Origin: Emydura subglobosa
Lineage: Eukaryota > Chordata > Testudines > Chelidae
Reading direction: 5' to 3'
Assembly (NCBI GenBank): GCA_007922225.1
Contig: ML679961.1
Coordinates: 69,110,890 to 69,174,889 of the forward strand
Length of the DNA: 64,000 nucleotides
Shown here: in pieces, positions 1-12,065 of the stretch
How the letters are laid out: each line of letters begins with the position of its first letter
Numbering within the stretch: the first letter of the stretch is position 1
Notes under the pieces: generated by a model
Databases searched by the model: none
What the model saw: only the letters and a program-made list of their open reading frames with translations
Told to the model about the DNA's origin: nothing
Made by a program: the position numbers and the translations under genes

Positions 1-179
1 TTGACAGGTTGCCAAGATATTGCAGCTCCAGGAGAAAAGCTTTCAGCAGCTGATGGAGAAGGTTTCAGCACTGGTTAAAGCACTCATCGGTGGGCAAAGT
101 TTTAAATGGAGGAGATATTATTTCACCAACTTACGCTCCCATTATTCTCCAGTTAGCTCTTCTCTCCTGCCTCTTCTAG

Positions 180-1345
180 CCTTAGTCCCTGCTATATAAG
201 GTTGGCTTTTTGAGCCCTCCTTCTGCATTCTGTCTTGACGCAGTTCCTCAGCTATGCTTCAGCTAATCAAATCCTTTTGTATCCATCCACCTACTTTTAG
301 GTCTTCCAACCCTACTCTTACCTTCCACTTCTAAGTTTAACACCTTTTCCTATACAGTCTTCCAATCTTCTTCTTGCATGCCCTAACCATCCAAGCCACA
401 ACCCCCTCAGCTTTTCTATAAGTGGGACCACTTTCACGCTTCCCCTTAATTTGTTCATTCCAAACATGGTCCAGCCTTATAACTCCAAGCATCCACCTTA
501 AGATTTTAATATCCACTGTATTCAAGATCTGCCTGTCTCTTCTTCAGCCCCCAGCATTCACAGCCATACAAAAGTGCAGGCCTAATTACTATCTTGTAGA
601 TCTTATTTTTCAATGCAATAGGCATTCTCCTACCACAAATCACTCCACTCCCTTTTCTCCAGTTAGTCCATACCATTCCTGTTCTGCTTCTAAATTCATT
701 GTTGAGTTCACTATTATTCTGTACTATCCAACCTAGGTACTTGAACTTCTGTACCTTTGATAGCGGCTGGTCCCCCCAGAGACTTACTGTCTCATTGTCT
801 TCCTTTAAGGTATAATCAAATCTACAGATCATGTACTCAGTTTTATTTCTGCTAATTTTCATGTCATTTCTTTCAAGTACACATCTCCATCTCTAAATTC
901 TTCCACTTTCCCTTTGCTCTTCCCAACAAGCACTACATCAGCTGCAAAAACATGCACCTGGATGTTTTCTGTAAGCACACAGAGCATCAAGATAAACAAA
1001 AAGGTGCTCCGTGATAAGCCTTAATGTACTTCAACTCTTACTAGAACTGTTCAGTTTCTTCACATGGCCTCCTAACTGTGGTAACAGCACCCTCATAAAT
1101 GCCCTGTACAAGTCTGAGAGAGTCTTCAAGTATCTGTTTCATTCTCATACACCACCAGACAACATCTCTGAAAACGTGGTCATGAGCCTTCTTACGATCC
1201 ATGAATACCGTGTGCAACGTTTTCCTCTTTTTCCTATATTTTTCCACAAGCAATCTTAGCATCCACTGGTGACTTGCCTGTCACGAATCTAAACTGCTGG
1301 TCACTGACCTTTACTTTTCGGCTCTTAACAATAACTTTCTTCCTT
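180..1345 (-). mobile_element. RTE-clade LINE fragment, reverse transcriptase to 3' end
   Basis: This is the 3' part of a dead non-LTR retrotransposon. Read on the minus strand from about 1,345 downwards, the broken frames give in order: QFRFVTGKSP (finger/palm entry), a degraded copy of the F-x-D-x-x-K-A-x-D motif near 1,190 (the catalytic-region box), YLG followed by an RMP...LKNKIYK...RPALLYGCECW block at about 560-740, then a DIKILRWMLGV block near 500 and a VGRPKSRWMD-like block near 290. That order is typical of RTE-type elements, where the reverse transcriptase is followed by a conserved C-terminal region. Frames switch several times and contain stops, so it cannot make protein. The catalytic aspartate pair was not found, because the region between about 860 and 1,040 is scrambled. 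The clade call rests on remembered motif order, not on a search. Confidence 0.75.
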
Positions 1346-1660
1346 GTGTGGCTCATGAATTGCTCATGAGAGCAAATATACTTGAGCACCCTGAACTCTA
1401 AGCTAAAGAGCTTTGTATGGTACTTTACTATGGCTCCTTCTATCTGGAAGGATCCCAAAGTGCTACAGCCAGTACATACAAGAATCATGTTACTCACTGT
1501 CGCAGTGGGACGCACTCGGCAACTACTTAACAGCTGCACAGCAACACTACACGACAGCTTAGATCAAAGAGGGCAGAAGAATCTCACGTCCAATGGAAAC
1601 TGCAGGGAATTTTACAGCAGGTTGGCAGAATGGAAGAAATTTCCAGATCATGTCATGGGA
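1346..1660. other. No recognisable feature
   Basis: Ordinary intergenic-looking sequence between the RTE fragment and the next palindromic element. I see no exon, RNA gene or repeat that I can support. Confidence 0.5.
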
Positions 1661-1667
1661 TTTTTTA

Positions 1668-1845
1668 GGGCCTGCTTGGGTTTGTCTACACAGCATTTTG
1701 GAGCCTGCGGGAGCGAGCCCCCAGCCCAGGCTGACAGACGTAGGCTGATGTAGTCAGAGCTTTGGAGTTGGGGCTTGGGCTGGGGCTCAGGCTGAAGCCC
1801 GCCCCCATCACTAGGCTTTGGAGCCCAAGCTCCAGGTTAGTTTTA
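1668..1845. mobile_element. Palindromic non-autonomous DNA element, degraded copy
   Basis: The stretch opens with GGGTTTGTCTACACAGC and continues with repeated GGAGCC / AGCCCAAGCT words that fold back on one another. The same end sequence and GGGCTC-rich inner arms recur in the cleaner copy at 32.02-32.26 kb, so I treat both as one family. No target duplication could be defined and the right end is unclear. Confidence 0.45.
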
Positions 1846-2517
1846 GATTACTAGTGAGAGCCCTGCTAGCCCAAATCCACCAGCCGAAGCTTGGAGGCTG
1901 GCTCCAAAATACGTAGACATACTCCCGAGGACCAGAATTGACATGCCTTGGCAGAGCTGGATGTGGGGAGGGACTGAAACTGGATTAGCAAGTGGGGGGT
2001 TGTCGCCCAGGACTATGGGGCAGAGCTGTGTGCTGGGCCCAGGAGTGGAGGAGGACTGTGTGTTGGGAGTGAGGGGCATTAACAGAGCTGCATGAGAGAC
2101 CCCGACAGCCATCACTGGTCTCACCCTTGCAGATTTCTATGATCTTGCTGTGGTTTGGGAGTGTTTTAAAAATATTCTTTGATGGTAAGATAGGAAGGAA
2201 CATTCAGTGCCTGTTACTCTGCCACAGGGAGCATCACACGGGGATATGTTGGATAAAGAGGCCTGAAAGAGACAATCTGACATTCATGAGGGTGGGGAAA
2301 GAGAAATAATGTCGCATACTCCAGAGCACTGGCTCTTGTCATAAGCAGCTTTGCATTATCATTATAATCCCTCTGTGCTAACAACGTGGTGGCTTTGATC
2401 TGCTAATGATCTGCAATCAGGGTCGTGATGAGCATTCCTAATGGGAACTATATCACTCTGACAAAGGGCAGGTGGGGCCCCAGCATAATAAACAGGCTGG
2501 CGAAGTCACACAGACTC
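1846..2517. other. No recognisable feature
   Basis: Single-copy-looking sequence. Around 2,330-2,470 it is A+T-richer with GATAATGATC-like words, which could be a conserved non-coding stretch, but nothing within the window can test that. Confidence 0.4.
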
Positions 2518-2525
2518 CTATAGCC

Positions 2526-2737
2526 CAGAGGTGGCCTGACTTAATGACCCCAAGACCACTCTCCCGGCTGGGCAGAATCCTCTAGCCCCACCATCCCACT
2601 ACAGGGCAGAAGCTCCGAGCTCCCCACCCCAGTCTGGTTGGTGGGTAATGGGGAGGGCGCACAAAGGGCTCTGCGAGCCGCACATTAACTGTAAAAGAGC
2701 CACATGTGGCTCATGAGCCACAGTTTGGCTACCCCTG
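2526..2737 (-). mobile_element. Non-autonomous hAT (Charlie-like) MITE with intact target duplication
   Basis: A 212-bp element. The left end begins CAGAGGTGGCC and the right end finishes GGCTACCCCTG, an imperfect terminal inverted repeat of the hAT CAGGGGTGGCC type. The right inner arm carries the nested GAGCCACATGTGGCTC palindrome typical of this group. The flanks are an exact 8-bp direct duplication, CTATAGCC at 2,518-2,525 and at 2,738-2,745, the expected hAT target-site duplication. There is no coding capacity, so it would have been moved by a transposase made elsewhere. Confidence 0.85.
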
Positions 2738-2745
2738 CTATAGCC

Positions 2746-3309
2746 TGGAGGGAACATGATTAAAGTAATCTTGGAAAGAGACTTTTCTCCCCCAAGGCAA
2801 CACGTCTTCATGGCCCCAGCTTTGTGAGTTTCCTGCCCAGGTTTAGTTTGCACAAAGAGAGGTAGCTGCAGAGTCGGGGCCCCACTACACACAGTCCTGG
2901 CACCGACCCTGCAGGACAGCACTGTCGGCCAGGAGAGCCGCTGGAGGGGCACACAAGGCTGCCTAGGCAGTAGGAGGAAAATAAGGAAAGACTTCAGGGA
3001 TGCAAACCATTAACCTACTGCAGGGTTACAATTGGGGATTCCCTGACAACAATGCGACGGAGGGAGTCCAATGGAGCGGTCATCAGTTGCTGACCTACAA
3101 CTCCTCTGTGACCAAAGCAAATGCCAAATTTTCACAGTAGCAAATGGGCCACAGGTTCTTCACCCGACATCACCTTTTCATCTTCTAGGCAAATGCTGCC
3201 AATGGCCATACAGCAGAAGGTGCCTGAAGCTTTTCCCAAAGTCTCTGCATCGGACACCTTTGATCACCACAGGCCTACGGCTATGACAACAAATGGCTTA
3301 CACAAAGCC
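2746..3309. other. No recognisable feature
   Basis: No repeat or exon that I can support. It may include further 5' sequence of the LINE that becomes recognisable at 3,310. Confidence 0.4.
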
Positions 3310-4020
3310 CAGTGGGATGTTTTTGGCAATTAAGCTCTACCAGGAATTAAAATCAGCTGGTGACAGCCAGGAAGCTGTTAATAAGAGCAAGAAACTCATT
3401 CGACTGCTGGATCAAACCAGACGCGATCGATGGTGAGAGAGAGTCACTGATATTGACTTTACTCCTTCTAGCCGGCTAGCCTGGCAAATTGTGAAAAGAC
3501 TTTCTGGAGAGTCTACCCTTTGCAAAAAGGAGTTTCCAGTCTCCACAAATGCATCCCAGCTAGTGGCCATGCACAGAACTTGGATAAGTCCTCAGCCATG
3601 CAGTCAAAATTGAGCTTACAGAGCAGTGGCAGGCTCCTTGTGTGGGTTCAAACCTCATGGCTCCTTTTTCAGACAAAGAACTGGACCAGGCCATAAAACT
3701 TATGAAACCAAGAAAGGCTCAAGGAGAATAACCACGGAGTTCCTACTTCACCTAGGCCCAAAAGCTGGCTGCTTCATTCAACCGATGTTTCCAGGATAAC
3801 TGCATCCCAAAATCTGGTGCAGGGCAAAGGTTATACCTAATTCCAAAAACCCAGAAAACCACTGGAAGATCTCAAAAGCAACTGACCCATCTCTCTCCTT
3901 TGTGTCACATGCAAGCTTATTGTAAGAGTGACTCTGATGTGCACCAGCGAGGTTATTGAACTACAACTGCCCTTTGTTCAGGCTGGCTTCAGACAAGGAC
4001 AGTGTGTGACGCTGGTTAGA
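3310..4020 (+). mobile_element. LINE fragment, N-terminal part of reverse transcriptase domain
   Basis: Broken plus-strand frames give LIRLLDQTRRDRW, then TDIDFTPSSRLAWQIVKRLS, then a GPKA-type block and a VQAGFRQGQC-like block near 3,975. This matches the linker and first reverse-transcriptase boxes of a jockey/I-like non-LTR element: an S-S-R-x-A-W helix, a K-P-x-K-A-x-G region and the F-x-P-x-R-S-x-x-D-like box. Stops and frame changes show that it is dead. It stops around 4,020 where a different repeat begins, so the catalytic palm and 3' end are missing. It is distinct from the RTE copy at the left edge. The exact clade is uncertain. Confidence 0.65.
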
Positions 4021-4026
4021 TTTTGT

Positions 4027-5095
4027 GTGTGTGGGAGGGGGAGGGAGATTTGTCATATTGGTTAACATCAGTGTGTCAAAATCATAATAATTCATGTGAG
4101 ATATGCCATGTCAGGTATTGTTAGAGAGGTTATAATGTGCTAAGTAAGATGACAATACTTATGTTCATGTGTTATATCTGTAGTGGAAGTTATGGACATA
4201 TTTGATGTTCCTGTATTTCAAATTGTGCTGGCTGGGATACACCCCAGACGGAGCGGCGGCAGGACAATAGCCCGCTTAATGGCCCATCAAAAACTTTACA
4301 GAAGCAAAGGGCCCAGGAAGAAACTAAAGGCATACCTGAAGAATTACCAGGATTGGCCCATGTGACTCTGGACTCCATTTTAGCTCCTATAAGTTTCCAC
4401 AGGCCGCATGGCCAGAGACAGAGGGTATATAAGATCAAACCACAGAAACCATTTTGCCTTTGTTCCTGTTCAGTTACTGACATATACCTGCCTCTGGATT
4501 AATTCACTTGCAACTGAACCAAAGGACTAAGACCCATCCAGGTGTTGGATGTATACCAGAAGGACTATACAAGCTTGCAACTCAAAATTCTCCTAGAAAC
4601 CTGATGTATATGGACTTTCAATCATTTGTACGTATCTGATTGCTCTAATCCTTTAACATGTCTCTCATGGTTTATTTCTTTCTTTTTACAATAAACCTTT
4701 AGTTTGAGTTACTAAAGGATTGGCTGGCAATGTGGTATTTTAGGTAAGATCCAAACTTATATTGATCTGGTACTATGGCTGACCCCTTGGGGTCAGAGGG
4801 GACCTTTTTAGTAAAGAGCATAGAGTTTAAACAACAGGTCTCTTTACTGGTCCTAGTGCTGATTTGGGAGCCAGAAGCTGAAATGCAGTAAAGGGGGCTC
4901 TGAGTATTTGTGTACTGTCTTCTGTGGGGATTCAGAAGTGCAGTTTGTGGCTGGTTGGGAAGTCTGGCTTCAGTGCCACCCACCAGTGTTGGGAGAATCT
5001 GCTCTCCATTTGCAGCCTGCCCTGACCTTGGCATTTCAGGTGGTTACCCTGGGCACCGGACAGGTCATACAGTGCACTCAAGGTCAAGTCATTCA
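4027..5095 (+). mobile_element. Candidate solo LTR or LTR-retroelement remnant
   Basis: The segment has LTR-style spacing: a TATA-like GGTATATAAG at about 4,425 and an AATAAA at about 4,691, some 260 bases downstream. A long U5-like stretch follows. I could not define matching TG...CA termini or a target duplication, so the borders are approximate. Sequence style resembles dispersed reptilian LTRs, but that is recollection. The alternative is an unrelated dispersed repeat. Confidence 0.4.
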
Positions 5096-5099
5096 CTTA

Positions 5100-5500
5100 A
5101 CACAAGACATCAAAGATGCTTTCAGGAAGGGTATAAGCAGAGATGGAAAGGACCTGGGAAACCAGCCACTCCACCTCCTGGAGCCCAGGCAGGATGGGTC
5201 CCTCCCGCACATTTTCCAGGGCTTTGCGCATCTTTCTGTCAGGAAGTGCTTTCTAAGATTCAGCCTAGGGTTCCATGACTCCTAGCTACATCCCTGTGTC
5301 TCAGACTGAACGATCCCTTTTACACCTTGCTCCGACTGCAGACTGCTATTTTGCTCACCCTTTAGCTGTCCCTCTAGCATTACTTGAGTTTCCTGTTATT
5401 CTTTGAGCTCCCTCCACTTACTTGGTCTCTTCCTGGCACTGAGGTGCCCAGAACTGAATGAGATTCCAATGTGGCACTCCATGTTACACACCCTGCCAAG
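5100..5500 (-). mobile_element. Degraded CR1-type LINE 3' fragment
   Basis: The stretch around 5,430-5,475 reads, in the minus orientation, like the CR1 segment coding for 'attcagttctgggcacctc'. The rest is too diverged to align by eye. Orientation and extent are uncertain. Confidence 0.4.
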
Positions 5501-7610
5501 TTCTGACACCCCATCTCCCACCGCCAACTCTCTAGGCTGCCAGGAAGGCATCGCTCCAGAGGCTCAGACCAGCAGCATCCATGACCTGCTCTTGACTTTG
5601 GACAGTGGGTGGGCTCCTGTGGCCTCCTCCCTGCTCTTTAGTGACTTGGCAGGAATTTGTTTCAACCGGGGGCAGGGGCAGGCAAGAGACCACAGGAATT
5701 CCCCCTCCCCCCCACTGTCCAAAGCCAAGAGCATGGCATATGGATGTTGCTGATGTGAGCACCTGTGGCAATGCCCTCTTAGCAGCCAGCTGATTTGAAA
5801 ATGGGGTGCCAAGGTTGGCAGGGTGTGTAAAAGGCCCTTTCCGGTTTGCCAGATGGGGTTTTTCCTCCTACGAGGGCTGCCAACCTCCTCAGCTTAGGAA
5901 AACACAGCAAGTACAAGTGCTATTAATAGGGCCTCACTGCATGACATGGAGACTTTCTGGGTTCTGCTGTCTCCTTGCCATAAGGATGCGGAGGAGTCCA
6001 GGGAGTGTACTCTGACTTCCGCTCAGTTCACATACCACAGCTTTCCTTCAGTTTCTGTTTCCACAGAACTCTCCTACTCCCCCGTCCCCTTATCACAACA
6101 GGACTTAATGTTCCCATGTACGATGCTGCCTCAACTCCCCTTTGCTGAGATCCTTCCCCTTCCCAGCCTGGGCTATTGCAGCTCTCTCCTCCATGACTTC
6201 CCCAGCCCCACATGTAACACTGCACAACCGGCCAGGGGCATTGAGGGAGATTTCTTTTCCTCTCAAATACCAGGCACTGGCCCACTGCCAGAGGCCAGAT
6301 CAGATGAGCCAACACTCTGATGTGGTGCAGGAAAGCCGGCGTGCCTGTGAGCCTGTGGTCCTACTGGTGGGAGTGTGCGCAGTTTTCAGGGAGACCCCAA
6401 GCACTCTGTGGTTTATTGCTAGGGAAAATCTCTGGTAAAAATAATCTGTCATACATCATCCAGTTAAACAGAGTCAGAAGCTGCCGGAGGGGGAAGTTCA
6501 GTCAGAACAAGGGCCCTAAGGCTGCAGAATCTGAGAATAATCTGAGTATCAACTGACGTTTCTATACAGCTCCTGTCACCCAGGGAACACAAACACTCTA
6601 ACTTTATACTGAGGGCACAGGAGTCACTCCACGCAGCACTGAAATGCACACACCTCTGGGGTAGGATGTAGCAGCAATTTAATCAAAGAGCAACACTCCA
6701 CAATGGTTTCAGGACAGCAGATGAATATCTCCGGGCTACCGGATTCTTCAACAATTTTCATAGCGGGACCAAAATTAGCAGAGAGCTTGCCTCATGTACA
6801 CCTGCTCTCCCACTTGCTGTAGCCCATCCCCTGCTACCCCTCCCATTCGCCATCACAGACAGTGCATGAATAAGACAACAGACATAGCCCCTGGTCACGA
6901 GAGCAAGACGACAGGCCCAATACTGGGAGGTGCATGGTTCCCCTTGAAGCTCTGACTGCTCAACACTTTGATAAGGGCATTCAGTCAGGCCCTTAATGAG
7001 ACAACTGCCACTCCTCATCTGCCATTTGACCCAAGGGGAAGAGCTGCTTGGACAGGGACAGGACAGGGAGGGCTCTGGAATACACTGGAACTGATGGCAC
7101 AGAGCCTCTACGCCTCTGAGCTTCAGGCCTCTACAACTGAGACGCTCAATTACGGTGCACGGAGAAGCTGCTGAGGGAGCTGGCTCCTGGATGTGGTTGT
7201 TTTCTATTTTAAGCTTCATTCAGTTGATGAACTGCAACAAGTGCCAACGTCTGTGTGAGGAACAGGTGCAGCTGCTCACCTTCAGGCACGGTGGCTAGCA
7301 ACAGAGTGCCATTAACACACGATATATAGAAGGCTTTTGCTAGCCCTGAGACCAGCTGTGGCCAGGTCACTTCAGTGATATGATCCCCCTCTTTCCTATG
7401 AGAGGAAGGGAGTAAGGAAGATCCTCTAGACAATCCTCACTTCTAGTCGGTTTGATCCAGGAGACTCTGAAAACACATAACGGGATGGGGCCCCCAGCAT
7501 GCAGGTGAGGTGCCTAGGCACAGACTGGCTATTTACAATGCAGTTTGTAGCAAATGACTTCCCTGCAGCTCACAGTACCCTGTGAAGGCCTCTCTGTGGG
7601 TGGCACCTCT
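5501..7610. other. No recognisable feature
   Basis: Unique-looking, C+T-rich in places. Open frames here are short, overlapping on both strands and without splice-site support. I see no RNA gene or recognisable repeat. Confidence 0.4.
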
Positions 7611-7896
7611 GAGAGCATGTCTACACCAGTTCCGCTGCGTCAGGCTCCACAGATCGACGAAGAGGGATCGATTGAGCAGCCAGTAGAGACTCGCTCTATC
7701 GATCCCGGAAATGCTCCCCGTTGGGAGCAGCAACTCCACCCCCTGGAAAAGAGTAACGCTGTGTCGACTGGAAGGCATTTCCCATTGGCGCAGCACAGTG
7801 AAGGGAGCGTAAGTAAGTTGACAGAAGATACGCATTCTACAGTACGTAGCTTGCATATGTCCCATCGACCCAGCATGGCAGTGTAGACTGGGCCTG
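7611..7896. mobile_element. Non-autonomous DNA element with GTCTACAC...GTGTAGAC ends
   Basis: The left end GAGAGCATGTCTACAC pairs with the right end GTGTAGACTGGGCCTG, giving a terminal inverted repeat centred on GTCTACAC. The interior is CpG-containing (ATCGAC, CGATCG-like words), unlike the flanks. The same terminal words recur at 33.67 kb and 58.9 kb. No clean target duplication was found: the flanking octamers agree at only about three positions. Probably a hAT-like MITE family. Confidence 0.6.
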
Positions 7897-9258
7897 AGAC
7901 ACCCAGCTGTAACCACTGAGACCAATTCCATCACACATCAACATGCTAGCCACCTTCATCAGGAGCGCCTCCCTGCTACAGAGTCTAGACAACATTTCAC
8001 CGGACACGGGAACCATCCTCTCTTGCTAATCATATGTAGCCAACAGTCCATGGCTGCAGATGCTGGTCACCTGCTGCATGCAGAGCACTAAACACAAGAC
8101 ATTCAGGTTATTTCTGAAACAAAAATGCACGTGCTCTGGATTCACTCCTCATTGGTCACTGTCACTACATTGGACATGACAGTCAGAGCCAGACAGAAAG
8201 GAAGACTCTTTCTTCCCATCCTTCCTTATTCCCCTTATTCTTTTCCATCTTTCTCTTTCTTTCTTCTTTTCCCCTAGTGACCTGGGTCCATCTCACTCCC
8301 CTTCTAGCTCCTGTTTGCTGCTCCACTTAGTAAGATAGAAGAAGCACAGTAACAATGACACGCTCCTGAGATAGGGAGTCAAGTGACCGTGACAAGATGG
8401 TCTGGCTCCCACCAAGAATGGAACAGATGGGAGAGCAGTAGGATGCCATGTCAGTACAGAGGCTGCTAAGTCACATACTTTACTTCATAGGCGAGAAATT
8501 TCATGGCACACCCAGTGGCCAACGCAGCCAACGGCAGCCCAATTCAGCAAAAAGGTTATATTGCAGAATTACTTCTGACTCCCAAGCTCAGGGCAGCTTA
8601 CATAGGGGTAAAGAACCAGAAACAAGACAACTCTGCTGACAGCCTGCTATCCCAGATTCCTCACGCACCTTTATATTTTTTGTGCCAAATGGCAGCATGC
8701 AAACTCTCAGGACAAAAGGTGCAAACAACCAAGTAACCCTTCTACCACCGAGAAAGACATGGTCATTACAAAATTTCCCTCCAGACCCACCTAGAGGACA
8801 GGTGGCTACCTCCTTTCCCAGCAAACATGGAATTGACAAAGCCTCCTTCCATCTGACAAACTCCTGGCCATTTGATTCTTGCTTGAATATGTTTATGCTG
8901 CCTGCCTCACCCACCTCTCTGCCTGAAGTCATTATATTAAATAATCAATCTCTCCTCCAGTTCTTCTTACAAAGAGCCTCTCTCAATACAACCCCAGATC
9001 CCCCAGCTTTGGCCTGCCAAGCACCCTCACATCTTCAAGCTTCATGTTATAATGACTCAGCTAATGCTGATTCCTCACTGAGGCCACCTCTTAGTTATTC
9101 CACAGAAATCACCTTTTGACCTATGAAATATACCATTGTAGGGTTGGGGACAGGATAGGACTCCTGAAAAGAGAGCCAGGAAAGCCTCAGAGCCTGGGGG
9201 GGAAATGAGCATCCTTCCATGCTTTCTTTGAGGCGGGAAAAACAGAGGTCAGATTGGT
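7897..9258. other. No recognisable feature
   Basis: No supported gene or repeat. A pyrimidine-rich tract (TTCCTTATTCCCC...TTTCTTTC) lies at 8,205-8,275. Confidence 0.4.
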
Positions 9259-9495
9259 CTCTTAGAATCCCCCAGAGCACAAAAGACCAATGGATAGGAC
9301 ACTGGATTAGGATTCAGGAGGTCTGGGTTCTATTCCTGGTTCTGCCAGTGGCGTGCTGGTGACCCTGAACAACTCACTTCACCTCCCTGCACCTCAGTTT
9401 TCCTATCTGTAAAAGGGGGATGGTGATACCAACCTCCTTTGTCAACTGCTTTGAGATCTACAGATGACAAGAGCTTGGTATTGTTATTGTCTCCT
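9259..9495 (+). repeat. MIR SINE
   Basis: A tRNA-derived MIR on the plus strand. It has the box-B-like GGGTTCTATTCCTGG followed by the core GGTTCTGCCAGT, CTGAACAACTCACTTCACCTCC, CTCAGTTTTCCTATCTGTAA and a G-rich tail, which is the characteristic MIR order. It ends in an A+T tail (TTGTTATTGTC). Age-diverged and not a functional tRNA gene. Confidence 0.85.
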
Positions 9496-9934
9496 ACACA
9501 CTGCATTTGTGACTATGTTCCATGGATCAGGGTCCCATTTTTGACATCTAGATCTGGCAGAAGACCATCTCCTCCCCCCTCCAGACTAAGCAAAGGTGTT
9601 TGTTTAAAGAATGTTTGCCGACACATTTTAATAGGAGCTGCTGAAAAACACATTAACTGGCCGGTTGTAACCAGGGGACAGCCTAGGGTTAACACGATCA
9701 GCTAACAAACACCCTTTTCCTAATAAAGACAAGGCCTGAAGAGAAGCTGAGCAAACACCACCCACCTCCCCTGGCCCTTTTCAGACACCCATCATGGCAC
9801 CACCCAGATCTGCAGACTCTTCTGACAGGCTCCCTCTTGCTTTCATGCAGTAAAGATCTGGCTCACAAGAGTGCTGGTAAGACCTGCCCCTTAACTCCCC
9901 CGACCCCTGCCAACCTCCACAACCCTACATTCCC
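9496..9934. other. No recognisable feature
   Basis: No supported gene or repeat. Confidence 0.35.
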
Positions 9935-10232
9935 CCAAAGCCTGCTGGCTATGACTTCACTGGTAAAAGAAGTGTATTTTTACACTGAGACAGCTCTTGC
10001 GATGTAAAATCCCAGTGGAGACAAGGCACGGGTAGCTTTTACCTGGATATAGCCAGTGAAGTCAACTACAGGTGTGTGGGGGTGGGTGGTAGTGGGGAGA
10101 TTGTACAGGGTTTACCTCCACTATCTACATCAAAATAAAACCACTTGTGCCTTGTCTGTACCGCAATTTTACACCGAGAGGCCTGACTCCCTGTAAAAAA
10201 AAAAAAACACTTTTTTTTTTTTTTAAACCGGT
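9935..10232. mobile_element. Dispersed non-autonomous DNA element with internal mirror arms, plus A/T runs
   Basis: TTACACTGAGACAG and GGAGACAAGGCACGG on the left are mirrored by CTTGTGCCTTGTCTGTACCG and TTTTACACCGAGAG on the right, forming a fold-back about 250 bp long. TAGCCAGTGAAGTCAAC near 10,050 also mirrors the GACTTCACTGG near 9,953. The right side ends in runs of 13 A and 14 T (10,195-10,225). Probably another hAT-like MITE; borders are approximate. Confidence 0.5.
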
Positions 10233-11363
10233 GAACACAAAGTCACACATTTTTCTGGCAAGTATAAGAAAACAACGGTTGGCTACAACAAAAATGTGGG
10301 GAGCTGAAGGTGACAGCGAGACTATGACGGCTGGAATAATAAACAGCGGTCACAGCACACTGACTGCCTAGTCATTGACTGTTTTGTAGGTGTCACATGT
10401 TCTGTAGGCATCACGGCAGAAGTTAGTTTTACGGAGGGTAATACAGTGGCTTTGTGGTTCTTTACACGGCACTCCTTCTACGGGCAGCATGGAAGTAAGT
10501 GTAATGAGAATAGGTTACTGCTGAGCGTGTGATTTCTCTCCCTCGTCACAATGAAGACCTGGGTATTATCAACGCTCTTTGGCCACAGGCAAAATGTCTA
10601 GATGAAGCAAAGGGCGACAACTCTCCCCACTACCTTTCCCAGGAACTAACTCTTTCAGGGTTCTGTTTGTAGGACAGTGGGAGTGGGAGAGTCAGAAACA
10701 AGCTGGGAATTTTACTGACACCTCTTGCCCCTGTCAATCTGCACAGTGGTGTGCCTGAGCCTCTACAGGTCATCTTCTCCATTGTACTACAAACACATAC
10801 CTAAACCCAGCCATCCTGACCGACTTCAGCACATGCTCCTGTAAAGAGTTACCAAATAAGAGCTTCCTAGCTCTTCTCTTCCTAGATGTCCCATCTGCAA
10901 TGGAAGCCTCGGGCTATCACCAAAGAGCAGAGCATTCCACAATTCCCATATATAGCTATACACCAACCCCAGATGATACAGCTCAGACAGTACAGACTAC
11001 CTCAGCCTCTCAGTGCACTCCTCCCCTTATCAGCTACACTCTTTTCACCACTAGCACAAAGTCAGCTCTCAGCCTGTTTGAAGGGATCCCATCAAGTTGA
11101 CTTAGGCCCTACATTTAAGTTTTGTAAAATGAAGGATTTGCCAACCCTAAAACCAGCGGAAACGTTCCTGTACAATATTGGATATATTTTTTAACAAAGT
11201 CCAAAGATAAGAGTGTTGTGTTTGGATTTAAACTATCCCCTGTTGTGTTTGTGACATTGCAGCCTGTGCTAAAGTGTGAGATCCAGACAGCAAGAATGAA
11301 GCGCAAAAACTGAGCAGGCAGCATCAGTGGGGGGAGGAGTTCATTTGGTTTTTGTTTTAATCA
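10233..11363. other. No recognisable feature
   Basis: No supported exon, RNA gene or repeat. Confidence 0.35.
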
Positions 11364-11371
11364 CCTTACGG

Positions 11372-11493
11372 CAGTGGTTTTCAGCCTGTGGTCTGCAGAC
11401 CCCTTGGGGCTATGTTTAAGATTTCCAAAGGGGTCTGCAACTGCATTTGAAACTTTTAGGGGTCTGCAAATGAAAGAAGGTTGAAAACCTCTG
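11372..11493 (+). mobile_element. Short hAT MITE with target duplication
   Basis: A 122-bp element beginning CAGTGGTTTTCAGCCT and ending AGGTTGAAAACCTCTG. The ends are inverted repeats matching at 14 of 16 positions. The interior repeats GGGGTCTGCAA words. The flanking octamers CCTTACGG (11,364-11,371) and TCTTAGGG (11,494-11,501) match at 6 of 8, consistent with an aged hAT target duplication. There is no coding capacity. Confidence 0.8.
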
Positions 11494-11501
11494 TCTTAGG
11501 G

Positions 11502-11909
11502 GTTACTAGAGACTCAAAGAGAAAGACAGTTTTCCTTCGCTATCCAAGAGCCCTCTGCAGAATTCCATACATAAGAGCAAAGTAAAACATGGTGGGAATT
11601 AAACTGGCTCCCTTGGTACACTGGGTGCACTGGGAGAGCCAAGATCCAAGGCATAAAGAAGCTAAACTGGTCCTGAGCATGATGTTCTGTAGCAGACTTG
11701 TGTCATCCCTCAGGGCGAGCCCATCTTACAGCACGTACAGCTGTGGCTCACACCATGGGGTTTCGACAGACTTGACCCAAGAGGGACACTGTCTACAAAA
11801 AGTCTGTCCAACAGCCCAGCTGTTTGATTCACAGCTCCCAGCCTGGGTTCCAGTGTTTTCCCCCAGTCGGACAGGAGCAAGAGAGAGAAATTCCTGGCAG
11901 GGCTCTATT
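11502..11909. other. No recognisable feature
   Basis: No supported gene or repeat. Confidence 0.35.
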
Positions 11910-12065
11910 CGAAGAGCTGGTCTACACACAGCATTTGTACTACTATGACAACTGACTAGTATAAATGCAGTGAAACAGGATAAAGGTGCTCAGAACAGTA
12001 TAGCTTTGCCCATAAGGTTATAGTTGGACAAAGGCCGTGTGTAAACAAGCGTAAGTGCTTCCCAG
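11910..12065. mobile_element. Possible fragment of GTCTACAC-type DNA element
   Basis: GCTGGTCTACACACAGCA begins a stretch ending near GGCCGTGTGTAAACAAGCG. The ends are weakly inverted and resemble those at 7.6 and 33.7 kb. The similarity is loose. Confidence 0.3.

Noticed and set aside
9259..9495. tRNA-like box sequences
   Set aside because: They belong to a MIR SINE with diverged boxes; no cloverleaf could be drawn. No functional tRNA gene was found in the window.
10195..10225. A13/T14 runs as a retroposed poly(A) tail
   Set aside because: They lie inside the end of a fold-back DNA element, with no upstream gene-like or SINE body ending at the A-run.
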